From Candidatus Endomicrobium neocapritermitis (lineage in GTDB: Bacteria > Elusimicrobiota > Endomicrobiia > Endomicrobiales > Endomicrobiaceae), in the NCBI GenBank assembly GCA_009778325.1, contig WRJZ01000045.1, forward strand, positions 1 through 64,000: DNA of 64,000 bases, in the 5' to 3' direction. The notes beneath the pieces are model-generated. The model searched no databases, was not told the origin of the DNA, and was given only the letters and a program-made list of their open reading frames with translations. The translations under genes were made by a program, and so were the position numbers. Of this stretch, positions 34,160 through 42,478 are shown one piece after another; the first letter of the stretch is position 1; each line of letters starts with the position of its first letter.

Positions 34160-34852
34160 TTAGGCTTTTTTGCCGCTTTTTTTCTTTATGCCGTCATTAT
34201 AATGAGCATTTACGTGACTCGCATCGCAAAAAGGCTTTAGTTCTGAATCTCCGCATCTGCATAGCGCCTGACGGTTTCTTGCTTCATATGTTTTACCGTC
34301 CGCGTCTTCAATAATAATATTACCTGTAACGAATATTCCGGCGCTTACATTTTTAGGCAAATCTTCAACTATGCTTATGCTGTCTTCTAAATCCGGCTCG
34401 AAGAGTTTTTGGTTAAGCACGGCTGTAAGCCTTCCTGTAGGGCACTGTGAAGCGGCTTCAATGGCTTGTTTTTTTGCTTGGGGGTTATCAGAATTTTCAG
34501 TTAATGTCCATACATCTCCAAGATGTTTGTGACAAAATCTGGCGTAGGCACACCTATTGTCATCAAGTAAATCCATACCCCCGCCTTTATAAACTTCTAC
34601 TCTGTCCGCGTATTTGCCGTGCCCTGCGTCTTCAGTCCCGTCAAATTCAACACTTTGATGCATGGCATCACAAAAAGGAGGATTATTGCTTTTTCCGCAT
34701 CTGCATAAAGCATAGCCTGTTTTAGGGGTGTCAAATTTTTTTATTGTTTTTAAAACATTTATTCCGTCTTCTTCCGCTATTTGCTTTAAATATAAAGAAA
34801 CTTCGCCTGAAACAATATATGGCCCGTTCTTTGTAACTTTAATTTTTTTCAT
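34160..34852 (-). CDS. Protein with two CDGSH iron-sulfur domains
   Basis: 230 aa. Two CDGSH-type 2Fe-2S motifs of the C-x-C-x(n)-C-D-x2-H form are visible: CRCGKSNNPPFCDAMH (about 50-65) and CRCGDSELKPFCDASH (about 199-214). The middle part (about 95-150, RCAYARFCHKHLGDVW and ASQCPTGRL) looks like the Fe-S-binding Fer4_19-type segment often linked to CDGSH domains. It is probably a redox or stress-sensing protein. It is the last gene of a tight four-gene operon under a Crp/Fnr regulator. Confidence 0.88.
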   Translation of the reverse strand: MKKIKVTKNGPYIVSGEVSLYLKQIAEEDGINVLKTIKKFDTPKTGYALCRCGKSNNPPFCDAMHQSVEFDGTEDAGHGKYADRVEVYKGGGMDLLDDNRCAYARFCHKHLGDVWTLTENSDNPQAKKQAIEAASQCPTGRLTAVLNQKLFEPDLEDSISIVEDLPKNVSAGIFVTGNIIIEDADGKTYEARNRQALCRCGDSELKPFCDASHVNAHYNDGIKKKSGKKA

Positions 34853-34887
34853 AGAAACTCCCTTAAAAGTTATTTCTATACCATTAG

Positions 34888-35622
34888 TTATTCACCGTTA
34901 AACTGAGCACTGTTGGGCTCTGCCATTTCTAAAATAAGTATATGAGCGTCGGAATCGGCTTTTATGGCAATATCTTCCGCGACAATTTCCAAAGCGTCTT
35001 TAGCCGTCAGTTTGGCGATATCGTTAACAGCCGCTTTTCCTTCAATCAAAACAAGATACGCCTGCCTGTCTTTTCCGATTTTAAAAATGCTTTCATTGCC
35101 TTTTGTAATATGCGTTGCATAAATATTAATGTCGGCATGTATTTTTATAGGCGCCGCGCTCTTCTTATTTTCTGTTGAAGAAACCAATGCAAGCCATTTG
35201 TTTTCCCTATCTTTCCATTTAAAGCGGTAGTCTCCGTAATTAGGCTCATAATTCGGCGCGTCAGGCAAAATCCAAATCTGCAAAAAACGCAGCGTATCAT
35301 TGCCAAAATTATGTTCGCTGTGAAGTACGCCTGTACCTGCGCTCATATACTGCACTTCGCCGCGCTTAAGCGTGCCTTTGTTGTCCATGCTGTCGGCGTG
35401 GGTAATTTCCCCGTCAATCACATAAGTTATTATTTCCATATCTCTGTGCGGGTGAGTGTCAAAACCGGTGTCCGGCGCTACAATATCGTCGTTTAAAACA
35501 CGCAAAATTCCAAATTGCACATTATCGGGATTGTAATAATCTGCAAAAGAAAAATGATGTATGGAAGTAAGCCAAGAATGTTCTCCGCGTCCCATCTTTT
35601 TGTGATCTATATGCTTTATCAT
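34888..35622 (-). CDS. Pirin family protein (YhaK-like)
   Basis: 244 aa bicupin. The N-terminal pirin motif HPHRDMEIITYVIDGEITHAD holds the metal-binding His residues, with HSEHNFGNDTLRFLQIWILP further on. Pirins bind iron and some act as quercetinases or redox sensors. The substrate is unknown. Spacing is 23 nt to the isochorismatase-like gene and 35 nt to the CDGSH gene, so they are co-transcribed. Confidence 0.9.
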   Translation of the reverse strand: MIKHIDHKKMGRGEHSWLTSIHHFSFADYYNPDNVQFGILRVLNDDIVAPDTGFDTHPHRDMEIITYVIDGEITHADSMDNKGTLKRGEVQYMSAGTGVLHSEHNFGNDTLRFLQIWILPDAPNYEPNYGDYRFKWKDRENKWLALVSSTENKKSAAPIKIHADINIYATHITKGNESIFKIGKDRQAYLVLIEGKAAVNDIAKLTAKDALEIVAEDIAIKADSDAHILILEMAEPNSAQFNGE

Positions 35623-35645
35623 AAACCTCTCCTTTAAAAATATTT

Positions 35646-36263
35646 TTATAGCTTTAAAAAAATTCCGGCTTCAAACATTATTTTTAAAAAATCCGGGACT
35701 GTGTCCTTGCGGCTCCAGTCGCGCTGCAGTTCGCAGGCCAGTTGTGCTATGCCGGTTAGTTTTGCTCCCGCCTGCTCAATTCTGCGCAGAGCCGTTTCAT
35801 GCGCCGACACGGAAGTTCCGCCGACAGCGTCTGCTACGGGATAAACTTCAAAGCCTTCGCGTATGGCGTCAATCGTTGGAAAGGTCAGGCACGCTTCCGT
35901 CCATAATGCGACCATTATAAGTTTTTTGCGGTTTGTCGCTTTTACAGCTTCGTAAAATTCTTTGTCTTCCCATGCGTTAATAGAAGTTCTGTCGTAAGAC
36001 GGAATACCGCCCAAAGTTTCTTTAAGCGAAGGAATAGTCTCTTTATTTGCTCCCGTTTTAACATTAACGGTAGACAAGATAATCGGCAGACCGTAAATTT
36101 TTGCAATTTCAGCAACTATAACGATATTTTTTACAAGTTGCGCGCGGCTCATAGAATTTATTGAGTTTACCTGTGTAGGCTGGTAGTCAATAATTACAAG
36201 CGCGGCATTTTTCGGAGAGATAAGCCAATCTTCTTTTGGGTTTCTTACAGACAGACTTGCCAT
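35646..36263 (-). CDS. Isochorismatase-family hydrolase (YcaC-like)
   Basis: 205 aa from the ATG at 36263, preceded by a perfect AGGAGG. The catalytic Asp in LVIIDYQPTQVN and the nucleophilic Cys in WTEACLTFPT are present, and the overall plan matches YcaC proteins, whose substrate is not known. Co-expression with a pirin is common in bacteria. It follows the Crp/Fnr gene with 23 nt between them. Confidence 0.88.
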   Translation of the reverse strand: MASLSVRNPKEDWLISPKNAALVIIDYQPTQVNSINSMSRAQLVKNIVIVAEIAKIYGLPIILSTVNVKTGANKETIPSLKETLGGIPSYDRTSINAWEDKEFYEAVKATNRKKLIMVALWTEACLTFPTIDAIREGFEVYPVADAVGGTSVSAHETALRRIEQAGAKLTGIAQLACELQRDWSRKDTVPDFLKIMFEAGIFLKL

Positions 36264-36286
36264 AAGACCTCCTTTTGGCATTACAT

Positions 36287-36982
36287 TTATTTAAAAAACA
36301 AAGTAAATTCCCTGGCTTTAAAATTTATCAGTTTTTCTTTTTTCATCGCGGCAAGCTCCCTTGTCATTGAGCTTCTGCTTACGGACAAATAATTTGCCAT
36401 ATCATTTTTAGTTATAGGCAGCACAAACTTATCTTTGCCGGCTCTGTACTTTTGATCTAAAAGATAAAATTTTATTCTTTCCCTTATGCATATTCTGCTG
36501 ACACATTCAAGCCGTTTATACAGTTTTATTCTGTCATCGGCAAAAAATAAACATAAATTTTTTAACATCTTAATAGTGACTTTATTCGGCAAATCCTGCA
36601 TATTCATTATCGATTCAAAAGATACCGATGCCACAACGGAGTTTTTTATTGTCTGATATCCGGCAAATAATTTTTCCGTAGGCACGTCAAAAAGCGTTCC
36701 GGCCAAGACGTCTCCGGCTTCATACTGCTGCGCCATCAATCGCCTGCCGTAAGAGTCTTCGATAATTAGATGTACCAGGCCTTCTAAAAGAATATAAAGT
36801 TTTTTTGGTAAAAAGGCAGTATACGAAAATTTTTCATTATCGCATTCAATAAATGAACCTTTTGTATACTCGTAGCCTTCAAGGGATAAATAAGGCATTA
36901 ACTGCCCTATTTCCGCCGCTGACATATCTTGGAAAAGCAAGCTTTCAGTAATAGTTTTTTTATACTTATTTAAAACTTGCAT
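36287..36982 (-). CDS. Crp/Fnr family transcriptional regulator
   Basis: 231 aa. An N-terminal cyclic-nucleotide-binding-like beta roll (about 15-130) is followed by a dimer helix and a C-terminal winged helix with TKNDMANYLSVSRSSMTREL (about 192-211). The FNR-type N-terminal Cys cluster is absent, so the effector is probably not an FNR-type Fe-S cluster. It is the first gene of the operon with isochorismatase, pirin and CDGSH protein and is probably their regulator. Confidence 0.88.
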   Translation of the reverse strand: MQVLNKYKKTITESLLFQDMSAAEIGQLMPYLSLEGYEYTKGSFIECDNEKFSYTAFLPKKLYILLEGLVHLIIEDSYGRRLMAQQYEAGDVLAGTLFDVPTEKLFAGYQTIKNSVVASVSFESIMNMQDLPNKVTIKMLKNLCLFFADDRIKLYKRLECVSRICIRERIKFYLLDQKYRAGKDKFVLPITKNDMANYLSVSRSSMTRELAAMKKEKLINFKAREFTLFFK

Positions 36983-37196
36983 AGAATCCTTTTAATTTAT
37001 TCTGTCAATATTTTAGAAAATCTTTAAATAATATTGTGGTGCATTTGAGCCTAAACAAATATATTAAATTTAGATAAAATGCTTATTGTGAGTAAATATA
37101 TAAAAATACTTTTTATACTATAAAATATGTTGAATTTCTTGTCAAATGAATAAAAGATATAACAGAATAAGTTTAAATTTGTAATGAGGATATTTT
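36983..37196. other. AT-rich divergent intergenic region
   Basis: 214 nt between two divergent genes. It must hold both promoters, but no box pair stands out. TTGTCA at 37139 without a well-spaced -10 is the best candidate for the plus strand. No palindromic element is present. Confidence 0.4.
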
Positions 37197-37685
37197 ATGT
37201 CTGAAGATAAACTTTGGTCTGCAATGAGAATTGCCGCCCTTTCGACAAATCCGAAAGAGGTGGGAATTAAAAATCTGCCGAAAAAAGACATTTCTGTTTT
37301 TGGCGTTGTTATGGATATTGGTTATGAGGAAGGCACGGCAACTCTTATAACTTATATTACCGGAGACGCGAGTTTATATTACAGTTTTGGAGGCGGTTTT
37401 GTAAACGGAGCAAGCAAACCGGAAATTAAAAATGCCGCAATAAAACTTGTTTCTGCGGCGCAGGAATATTTGCAAAAAGCGGAACCTGTTAAAGAAATTC
37501 CCCTGCCAAAATTAAACGAAATTATTTTTTCTTTTCTTTCAAATAAAGGCTTATTTTTACTCAAAGCAAATATTGAAAAAGTAAAAGAATTATCGGAACT
37601 TTTTAAAACGGCAAACGCGGTAATATCGGCAATAAATATTTACAGCGAAGTAAAACTGAAGCACAAATATTTCGGCAAAGAATAA
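37197..37685 (+). CDS. Unknown small soluble protein
   Basis: 162 aa, soluble, no signal peptide. The N-terminal half is alpha/beta (VFGVVMDIGYEEGTATLITY, then YYSFGGGFVNGA) and the C-terminal half is helical. The GGGFVNG loop and the body remind me of no family I can name with confidence. GAGG lies 7 nt before the ATG. It probably forms an operon with the next gene, 17 nt downstream. Confidence 0.65.
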   Translation: MSEDKLWSAMRIAALSTNPKEVGIKNLPKKDISVFGVVMDIGYEEGTATLITYITGDASLYYSFGGGFVNGASKPEIKNAAIKLVSAAQEYLQKAEPVKEIPLPKLNEIIFSFLSNKGLFLLKANIEKVKELSELFKTANAVISAINIYSEVKLKHKYFGKE

Positions 37686-37702
37686 AATATTGGCGGAACA
37701 TA

Positions 37703-38419
37703 ATGTCAGACGCTAAAAGTTTATCTACCCTTATTTCTGAAATAGCAAATATACTAGGGCTGATTATAATACCTGTTTTTATATGGGTGATTACATGGTA
37801 CTATGGAAGCAGGAAAGAAGAAAAAAGGAAAAGAGAGACCGAAATAAGTTTGCTGCGTACGCTTGCCATTGACATAGAAATGGCTTTACAGGTAATGATT
37901 GCAGTGCACAGAAATCAAGTGAGCGAATATTTAAAAGTGTTAAGCGAAATAGATTTATCCAAATCCGTTCACGGCGTAGGCAGGATAGAAAGTTATATTG
38001 TCTGTGAAATCAATTTATTTTCTTCCATGGAAAAACTTTCTTTTTTAAACGAATATAAAGATGAAGCTTTTCCCAAAGCCATATTCCAATTTTACTCGCA
38101 AGTCAATTCAATTAACAAACGCGTTGTACAGTTAAACGAAGCTACAAAAAATTCATTTGCGCAAATCATGCATATTTTTAATTCCGCGGATATAAAAATG
38201 GTGCATGATGAGTACATAAAGGTTCAAACAAAAAACATAGCTGATTTAAAAAAATTAATGAACGACTGTATTTTGTTTGTGTCAGATGAGTTAATCAGAG
38301 AATTTTCAAATTTTGAAAATAAGTATTTTAAAAATGAAGTTAACGGCATAAAAGCGCTGCAAGAAGATATTGCTTATATAACCACCATGAAAGAAGAGCG
38401 CAAAAGCAAAAATGGATAG
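37703..38419 (+). CDS. Unknown membrane-anchored coiled-coil protein
   Basis: 238 aa. One membrane helix (about 15-33, ILGLIIIPVFIWVITWYY) is followed by a basic stretch and a long helical cytoplasmic domain of about 195 residues. No catalytic motif is visible. It follows the unknown 162-aa gene closely. The topology is that of single-pass phage- or defence-linked anchors, but this alone is not evidence of function. Confidence 0.65.
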   Translation: MSDAKSLSTLISEIANILGLIIIPVFIWVITWYYGSRKEEKRKRETEISLLRTLAIDIEMALQVMIAVHRNQVSEYLKVLSEIDLSKSVHGVGRIESYIVCEINLFSSMEKLSFLNEYKDEAFPKAIFQFYSQVNSINKRVVQLNEATKNSFAQIMHIFNSADIKMVHDEYIKVQTKNIADLKKLMNDCILFVSDELIREFSNFENKYFKNEVNGIKALQEDIAYITTMKEERKSKNG

Positions 38420-38444
38420 ACTTTAACCCCCTTTAGAGAAAAAG

Positions 38445-38515
38445 CTCCGGGACTAGGATTCGAACCTAGACAAAGGGATCCAAAATCCCTTGTGCTACCA
38501 TTACACAATCCCGGA
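38445..38515 (-). tRNA. tRNA-Gln (TTG anticodon)
   Basis: Acceptor TCCGGGA/TCCCGGA, D-arm with AATGGTAGCA, anticodon arm AGGGA-TTTTGGA-TCCCT (anticodon TTG, reads CAA and CAG), and T-arm CTAGG-TTCGAAT-CCTAG. The discriminator base is G. CCA is not encoded. It lies downstream of spoVG on the same strand. Confidence 0.97.
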
Positions 38516-38580
38516 ATCAGTTTTGTTTATGTATGGCATTTATTCTGGTACGAATCGGAAAGCATTACGCCCTGCGGAAC

Positions 38581-38853
38581 TTACGCCTGCATTTCAGTTT
38601 CTTTTAATTTCTCTTCATACGCTTTAAGAACTAACGCTTCCAGCTCGCCGCGAAAGTCATTGGTAATCGGGTGGGCTATATCCTTAAACGTTCCGTCGTT
38701 CTTTTTTCTCGACGGCATGCATACCATCAAACCTTTTTCGCCTTTTACAATCCTTAAATTGTGCACGACAAAACATCCGTCAAAAGTAACTGCAGCGTAT
38801 GCTTTTAGTTTCTCTTCGTTTTTAGGAAACATCCTGACTTCGGTTATCTTCAT
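38581..38853 (-). CDS. spoVG: SpoVG family RNA/DNA-binding regulator
   Basis: 90 aa. The SpoVG signature is clear: MKITEVRMFP, LKAYAAVTFDGCFVVHNLRI and GLMVCMPSRKKNDGTFKDIA. It is a site-specific nucleic-acid-binding regulator also present in non-sporulating bacteria. It follows ispE by 24 nt in the same direction, a frequent ispE-spoVG arrangement. The tRNA-Gln gene follows 65 nt later. Confidence 0.95.
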   Translation of the reverse strand: MKITEVRMFPKNEEKLKAYAAVTFDGCFVVHNLRIVKGEKGLMVCMPSRKKNDGTFKDIAHPITNDFRGELEALVLKAYEEKLKETEMQA

Positions 38854-38877
38854 CTATCCCCCACTGCATAATATTGA

Positions 38878-39729
38878 TTAATCAACCGGAAATACCGTCC
38901 AAACATTCCATTGATATTCACGCAGCTTAGATTGTATGGTTTCTGATTGAGATTCAGATCCAAAGATGCCAAAAACCGTTGCGCCGGAGCCGGACATAAG
39001 GCTTGCACAACCCAAATCAGCCATAACGCTTTTAATTTTTGCTATTTCAGAATAATCAGGAAATACGAATTCCTCAAGCCTGTTAAAGCAATATTTTAAA
39101 GCATAATTTTCGTTAAAAGAACCATCGCAAATAAGCTTTTTGATTGTATGAATTTTTCTTGGGTTTGTCAATGGAAACGTGACCTTTTTATATATAGAAG
39201 CCGTTAGAACGCCAAATCCCGGATTAGCTAAGACTACGGGCATTTTACGTATGCTTAAAAGAGGCGTTACAATTTCGCCTGTTCCTTCGCATAAAGCCGT
39301 GCCGCCCGTAAGAAAAAAAGCTACGTCCGCGCCGAGCTTCGCGGCAATTTGTTCAAGCTCGGTTTTTTGAGTTTTTATATTCCAAAGTTTGACCAAAGCT
39401 TTTATGGCAGCGGCAGCGTCCGAAGAACCTCCGCCGAGACCTGCGCCCGTAGGAATTTCTTTTTTTAATGTGATTTTTACGCCTTTTTGTATATTGAAGC
39501 GGTTTCTTACAGCCTCGGCAGCCTTATAAACTATATTAGAGCTGTTTGACGGAAGATTTTTATTATCGCATTCCAGATTTATTCCGCCAGGAGCGTCTTC
39601 AACGGTTATCTCGTCGTAAAGGCTGACCGTCTGCATAATAGATTCCAGATTGTGATACCCGTCAGGCCTTTTTCCGGTTATTTCCAGATAAAGGTTTATT
39701 TTTGCGGGTGCTTTAAACGTTATTTTCAT
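38878..39729 (-). CDS. ispE: 4-diphosphocytidyl-2-C-methyl-D-erythritol kinase
   Basis: 283 aa from the ATG at 39729 (a TTG two codons upstream is less likely). It is a GHMP kinase of the MEP isoprenoid pathway. KAPAKINLYLEITGKRPDGYH and the ATP loop IPTGAGLGGGSSDAAA are intact, with LMSGSGATVFG near the C-terminus. No ribosome site is visible. It is followed by spoVG. Confidence 0.96.
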   Translation of the reverse strand: MKITFKAPAKINLYLEITGKRPDGYHNLESIMQTVSLYDEITVEDAPGGINLECDNKNLPSNSSNIVYKAAEAVRNRFNIQKGVKITLKKEIPTGAGLGGGSSDAAAAIKALVKLWNIKTQKTELEQIAAKLGADVAFFLTGGTALCEGTGEIVTPLLSIRKMPVVLANPGFGVLTASIYKKVTFPLTNPRKIHTIKKLICDGSFNENYALKYCFNRLEEFVFPDYSEIAKIKSVMADLGCASLMSGSGATVFGIFGSESQSETIQSKLREYQWNVWTVFPVD

Positions 39730-39744
39730 TGTCAATTTACTTTT

Positions 39745-41910
39745 TTATTTTTTATCATTGTCGTCGGATTCATCAGCGGCGTTCCGAACATGTTGGTCTG
39801 ACACGGAAACACTCACGACTTCAAATGAACCTTTAAAATTAAATTTTCTTGAAGACACATTTATTACATGCGGGATTTTGCTGCTGAAAAACTGTTTATA
39901 TTTTACAGGCTCAACAGATACTCCGTCTTTTGTAATTCTCTCAACCATTCCGGTTTCGGAATTCAAAACAAGTTCTATATCGTTTGCCTTATATGTAATT
40001 CTTTTGTCTTTTTGACCTACTGCATTGTTTTCGAACTGCTTAAAAAAGTCCGGAGAAAAAATATTGGAAGCAAAAGATAAAAGTCCTCTGAACTCATCCG
40101 GAATTTCATTTTCAATCGCTCTCGGCTCAAATGTTATTTTTCCGTCTTTAATATATATCATCGCGCCGCCGAGAAAAAATTTCGAAGGTATGCCTATGCT
40201 TATGCCTTCGCCTTTCACATAGTTAAAATAAAAATATCCTTTAACATTATAACTGTGAATGTTGATTTTCATTTTATATCCGGCTTTCATCGAAAAAAGT
40301 TTTTTGTAATTGCTGTCCGCCCTGAATAAAACAGCATTATAAAAATCATGCTGAGGCAATTTTGCCTGCACTAAATCCAGCTTCTGCCTGGCGCTTTTTT
40401 TACCTCCGGCGTCATATGCCAAAGCATAAGCAACCCATGCGTCATTAATTTTTCCCTGTTCAACGTACACGTCTCCGAGATGCTCGTAAACAACGGGATC
40501 TCTGGTAATATTTGCCGCGGTTACTATAAGTTTTTCTGCAAGATCATACTTACCCTGCCTGTAATACAGCCATCCTAAAGAATCAAGATAAGCGCCGTTG
40601 TGAGGTTCGAGAGTTACGGCCCTGTTCAAAAGAATTTCCGCTTCCGCGAGTTTTATATTTCTGTCGGCATATGAGTAGCCGAGATAATTCATAGCCCTTG
40701 TATGGTCTGGATTTATTTCCAGCACACGCAAAAACGCTTTCTCCGCAGCTTCAAAATTGCCGATTTTGTCCAAAGCGCTTCCCATAAAATAATGCGCGTC
40801 GGCAAAATCCGGGTTCAGGCTTATCACTTTTTCAAATGTTTTAATTGCTTTATCGTATTTTCCCCAGTCAATATAATTTAATCCCTGCAGATATAAAATC
40901 TCGTAATTTAAAGGATCTTTACTTGACGCCACCTGCAATTTTTTGTCGGCTTTCGCATAATTTTTTAAAAGGGAATAATAATATCCGAGCCTTGCCAGAA
41001 TCGCGACATTGTCTTTCTGTCTTGACGATAAATATTCAAACTCGGCGGCTGCTTTCTCGATATTGCCCAGCTTTTCATATATCACGCCAAGCCAATATGA
41101 CGCCATTTCGGTTTCATTGCCGCTGCCGCTAAAACCTTTTTTTGCTTTCAAAAACGCGTCTCTTGCTTTAGCGTATTCCTGATTCTCATAATATGAGCGC
41201 CCCAGATACATAAGCGCATGCATATTATCCGGAAAAACTTCGACGAATTTTTCATATTCCGCTATTGCCATTTGAAAATTTTTAACGGTTTCATAAATTC
41301 TGGCCTTTGCAAGATAAGCTTCCCGGGCGTCAGGCTTTAGCTCAATAACTTTATCATATGATTTCAACGCTTCTTCCGTCATATTAAGCCTTTCCTGCAC
41401 CAGCGCCAGCTGAAAATAACCGGCCGCCGAATCAGGCTGCTGCTGTAAAAATTTACTCCAGTATTCCGCGGATTCTTCAAGCTTGTTATCAGAGTAATAG
41501 TATGCGGCAAGATACACCGTGGCGGTTTCGTTGTCAGGGTCAAGTTCAAGCGTTTTTTCCCAAAACATCCTTGCTTTATCGGGCTGGTTTGCCATAAGAT
41601 AAAAAGTCGCCAGAAAAGCCGTAGTTTTTGGATTTTCTCCGTCAAGTTTTTCTATTTTTTCGGCAGTATCAAAAGCTTTTTGATTATTGCCGGACTGCCA
41701 GTACAAGTACATAAGATCTTTAAGAACGGCAAGCGCGTCCGAATCAATAGCGGCAACTTTTTCGTAATCTTTCTGCGCTAAGTCAAAATCTCCCGCCTTA
41801 AGTGCCAAAACGCCTTTAAGGTAAATTTTGTAAGCCTCGTAATTCGCGCCGTGCACAAAGCCGGACTGAGAAACCAGCGTAAAACACAAAACAAAAATAA
41901 TTTTTTTCAT
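39745..41910 (-). CDS. Large secreted TPR protein
   Basis: 721 aa. A signal peptide (about 1-21) is followed by about 14 tetratricopeptide repeats (about 25-515; for example PDFADAHYFMGSALDKIGNF and ALKSYDKVIELKPDAREAY). A C-terminal non-TPR domain (about 530-700) rich in beta strands resembles the lipoprotein carrier/outer-membrane sorting type of fold. It is probably a periplasmic scaffold or outer-membrane assembly factor. Its start overlaps the rimI stop by 4 nt. Confidence 0.82.
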   Translation of the reverse strand: MKKIIFVLCFTLVSQSGFVHGANYEAYKIYLKGVLALKAGDFDLAQKDYEKVAAIDSDALAVLKDLMYLYWQSGNNQKAFDTAEKIEKLDGENPKTTAFLATFYLMANQPDKARMFWEKTLELDPDNETATVYLAAYYYSDNKLEESAEYWSKFLQQQPDSAAGYFQLALVQERLNMTEEALKSYDKVIELKPDAREAYLAKARIYETVKNFQMAIAEYEKFVEVFPDNMHALMYLGRSYYENQEYAKARDAFLKAKKGFSGSGNETEMASYWLGVIYEKLGNIEKAAAEFEYLSSRQKDNVAILARLGYYYSLLKNYAKADKKLQVASSKDPLNYEILYLQGLNYIDWGKYDKAIKTFEKVISLNPDFADAHYFMGSALDKIGNFEAAEKAFLRVLEINPDHTRAMNYLGYSYADRNIKLAEAEILLNRAVTLEPHNGAYLDSLGWLYYRQGKYDLAEKLIVTAANITRDPVVYEHLGDVYVEQGKINDAWVAYALAYDAGGKKSARQKLDLVQAKLPQHDFYNAVLFRADSNYKKLFSMKAGYKMKINIHSYNVKGYFYFNYVKGEGISIGIPSKFFLGGAMIYIKDGKITFEPRAIENEIPDEFRGLLSFASNIFSPDFFKQFENNAVGQKDKRITYKANDIELVLNSETGMVERITKDGVSVEPVKYKQFFSSKIPHVINVSSRKFNFKGSFEVVSVSVSDQHVRNAADESDDNDKK

Positions 41911-42458
41911 TTTATTATCTTCCTCAAAAGTATAGCGTCTTCATCGGTATAGTATTTTTTTCTTATTCCGATTTTCTCAAAGCCTAAGGATAAGTAAAGA
42001 TTTTGCGCCGCCCCGTTGCTTTCCCTTACTTCAAGAAAAATATTTTTTGATTTTTCTTTTCCCGCGTCATTTTCCATATACTCAAGCATTGTTCTGGCTA
42101 TGGAGCGCCTTCTGAAATCCGGATGAACGGCAATATTAAGAATTTCCGTCTCCCCTTCTATTGTCAAGTATATGCAGAATGCCGCGATTTTATCGCCTTC
42201 CAAAGCAACTTTAAAACTCACTTTTTCGTTTAAAGCCGAACTCATCAGCATATCTTTTGTCCAAGGCTTTTTAAACGACTGTTCCTCTATTGATATTATA
42301 TCATCTATATCGTCTTTTGAGAAATCCCTGATTTCAAGACAATTACGAATTACGAATGACGAATTACGAATCAACGGCAACCCCTCATCCTCTTGCTTCG
42401 CAAAAGGCGAGGGAAAACACATCTTTGTTTTTCTTGTTTTTGATTCGTAATTCGTCAT
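41907..42458 (-). CDS. rimI: Ribosomal-protein-alanine N-acetyltransferase RimI, with repeat-derived N-terminus
   Basis: 183 aa. A GNAT domain from about residue 41 (LEIRDFSKDDIDDI) to the end, with acetyl-CoA loop HPDFRRRSIARTML and the RESNGAAQNLYLSLGFEKIG motif, identifies RimI. Residues 1-40 are encoded wholly by a family A palindromic element. Every in-frame ATG or TTG upstream of the domain lies in that element: ATG at 42458 and 42422, and two TTG codons. Translation must therefore begin in repeat DNA. ATGA at 42455-42458 couples it to pdxA. Confidence 0.9.
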   Translation of the reverse strand: MTNYESKTRKTKMCFPSPFAKQEDEGLPLIRNSSFVIRNCLEIRDFSKDDIDDIISIEEQSFKKPWTKDMLMSSALNEKVSFKVALEGDKIAAFCIYLTIEGETEILNIAVHPDFRRRSIARTMLEYMENDAGKEKSKNIFLEVRESNGAAQNLYLSLGFEKIGIRKKYYTDEDAILLRKIIK

Positions 42459-42478
42459 TCGTAATTCGTAATTGCCTT
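42338..42478. repeat. Palindromic element, family A, spanning the pdxA-rimI junction
   Basis: Left arm AATTACGAATTACGAATGAC and right arm ATTCGTAATTCGTCATTCGT are reverse complements. The core CCCCTCATCCTCTTGCTTCG matches the core at 5530. The element encodes the first 40 residues of RimI, the last residues of PdxA (ITNYE) and the shared stop/start ATGA. Confidence 0.92.

Noticed and set aside
42338-42478. Rickettsia palindromic element
   Set aside because: Behaviour is alike (in-frame palindrome), but the size, arm make-up and sequence are unlike any Rickettsia element I know, so the name is not used.
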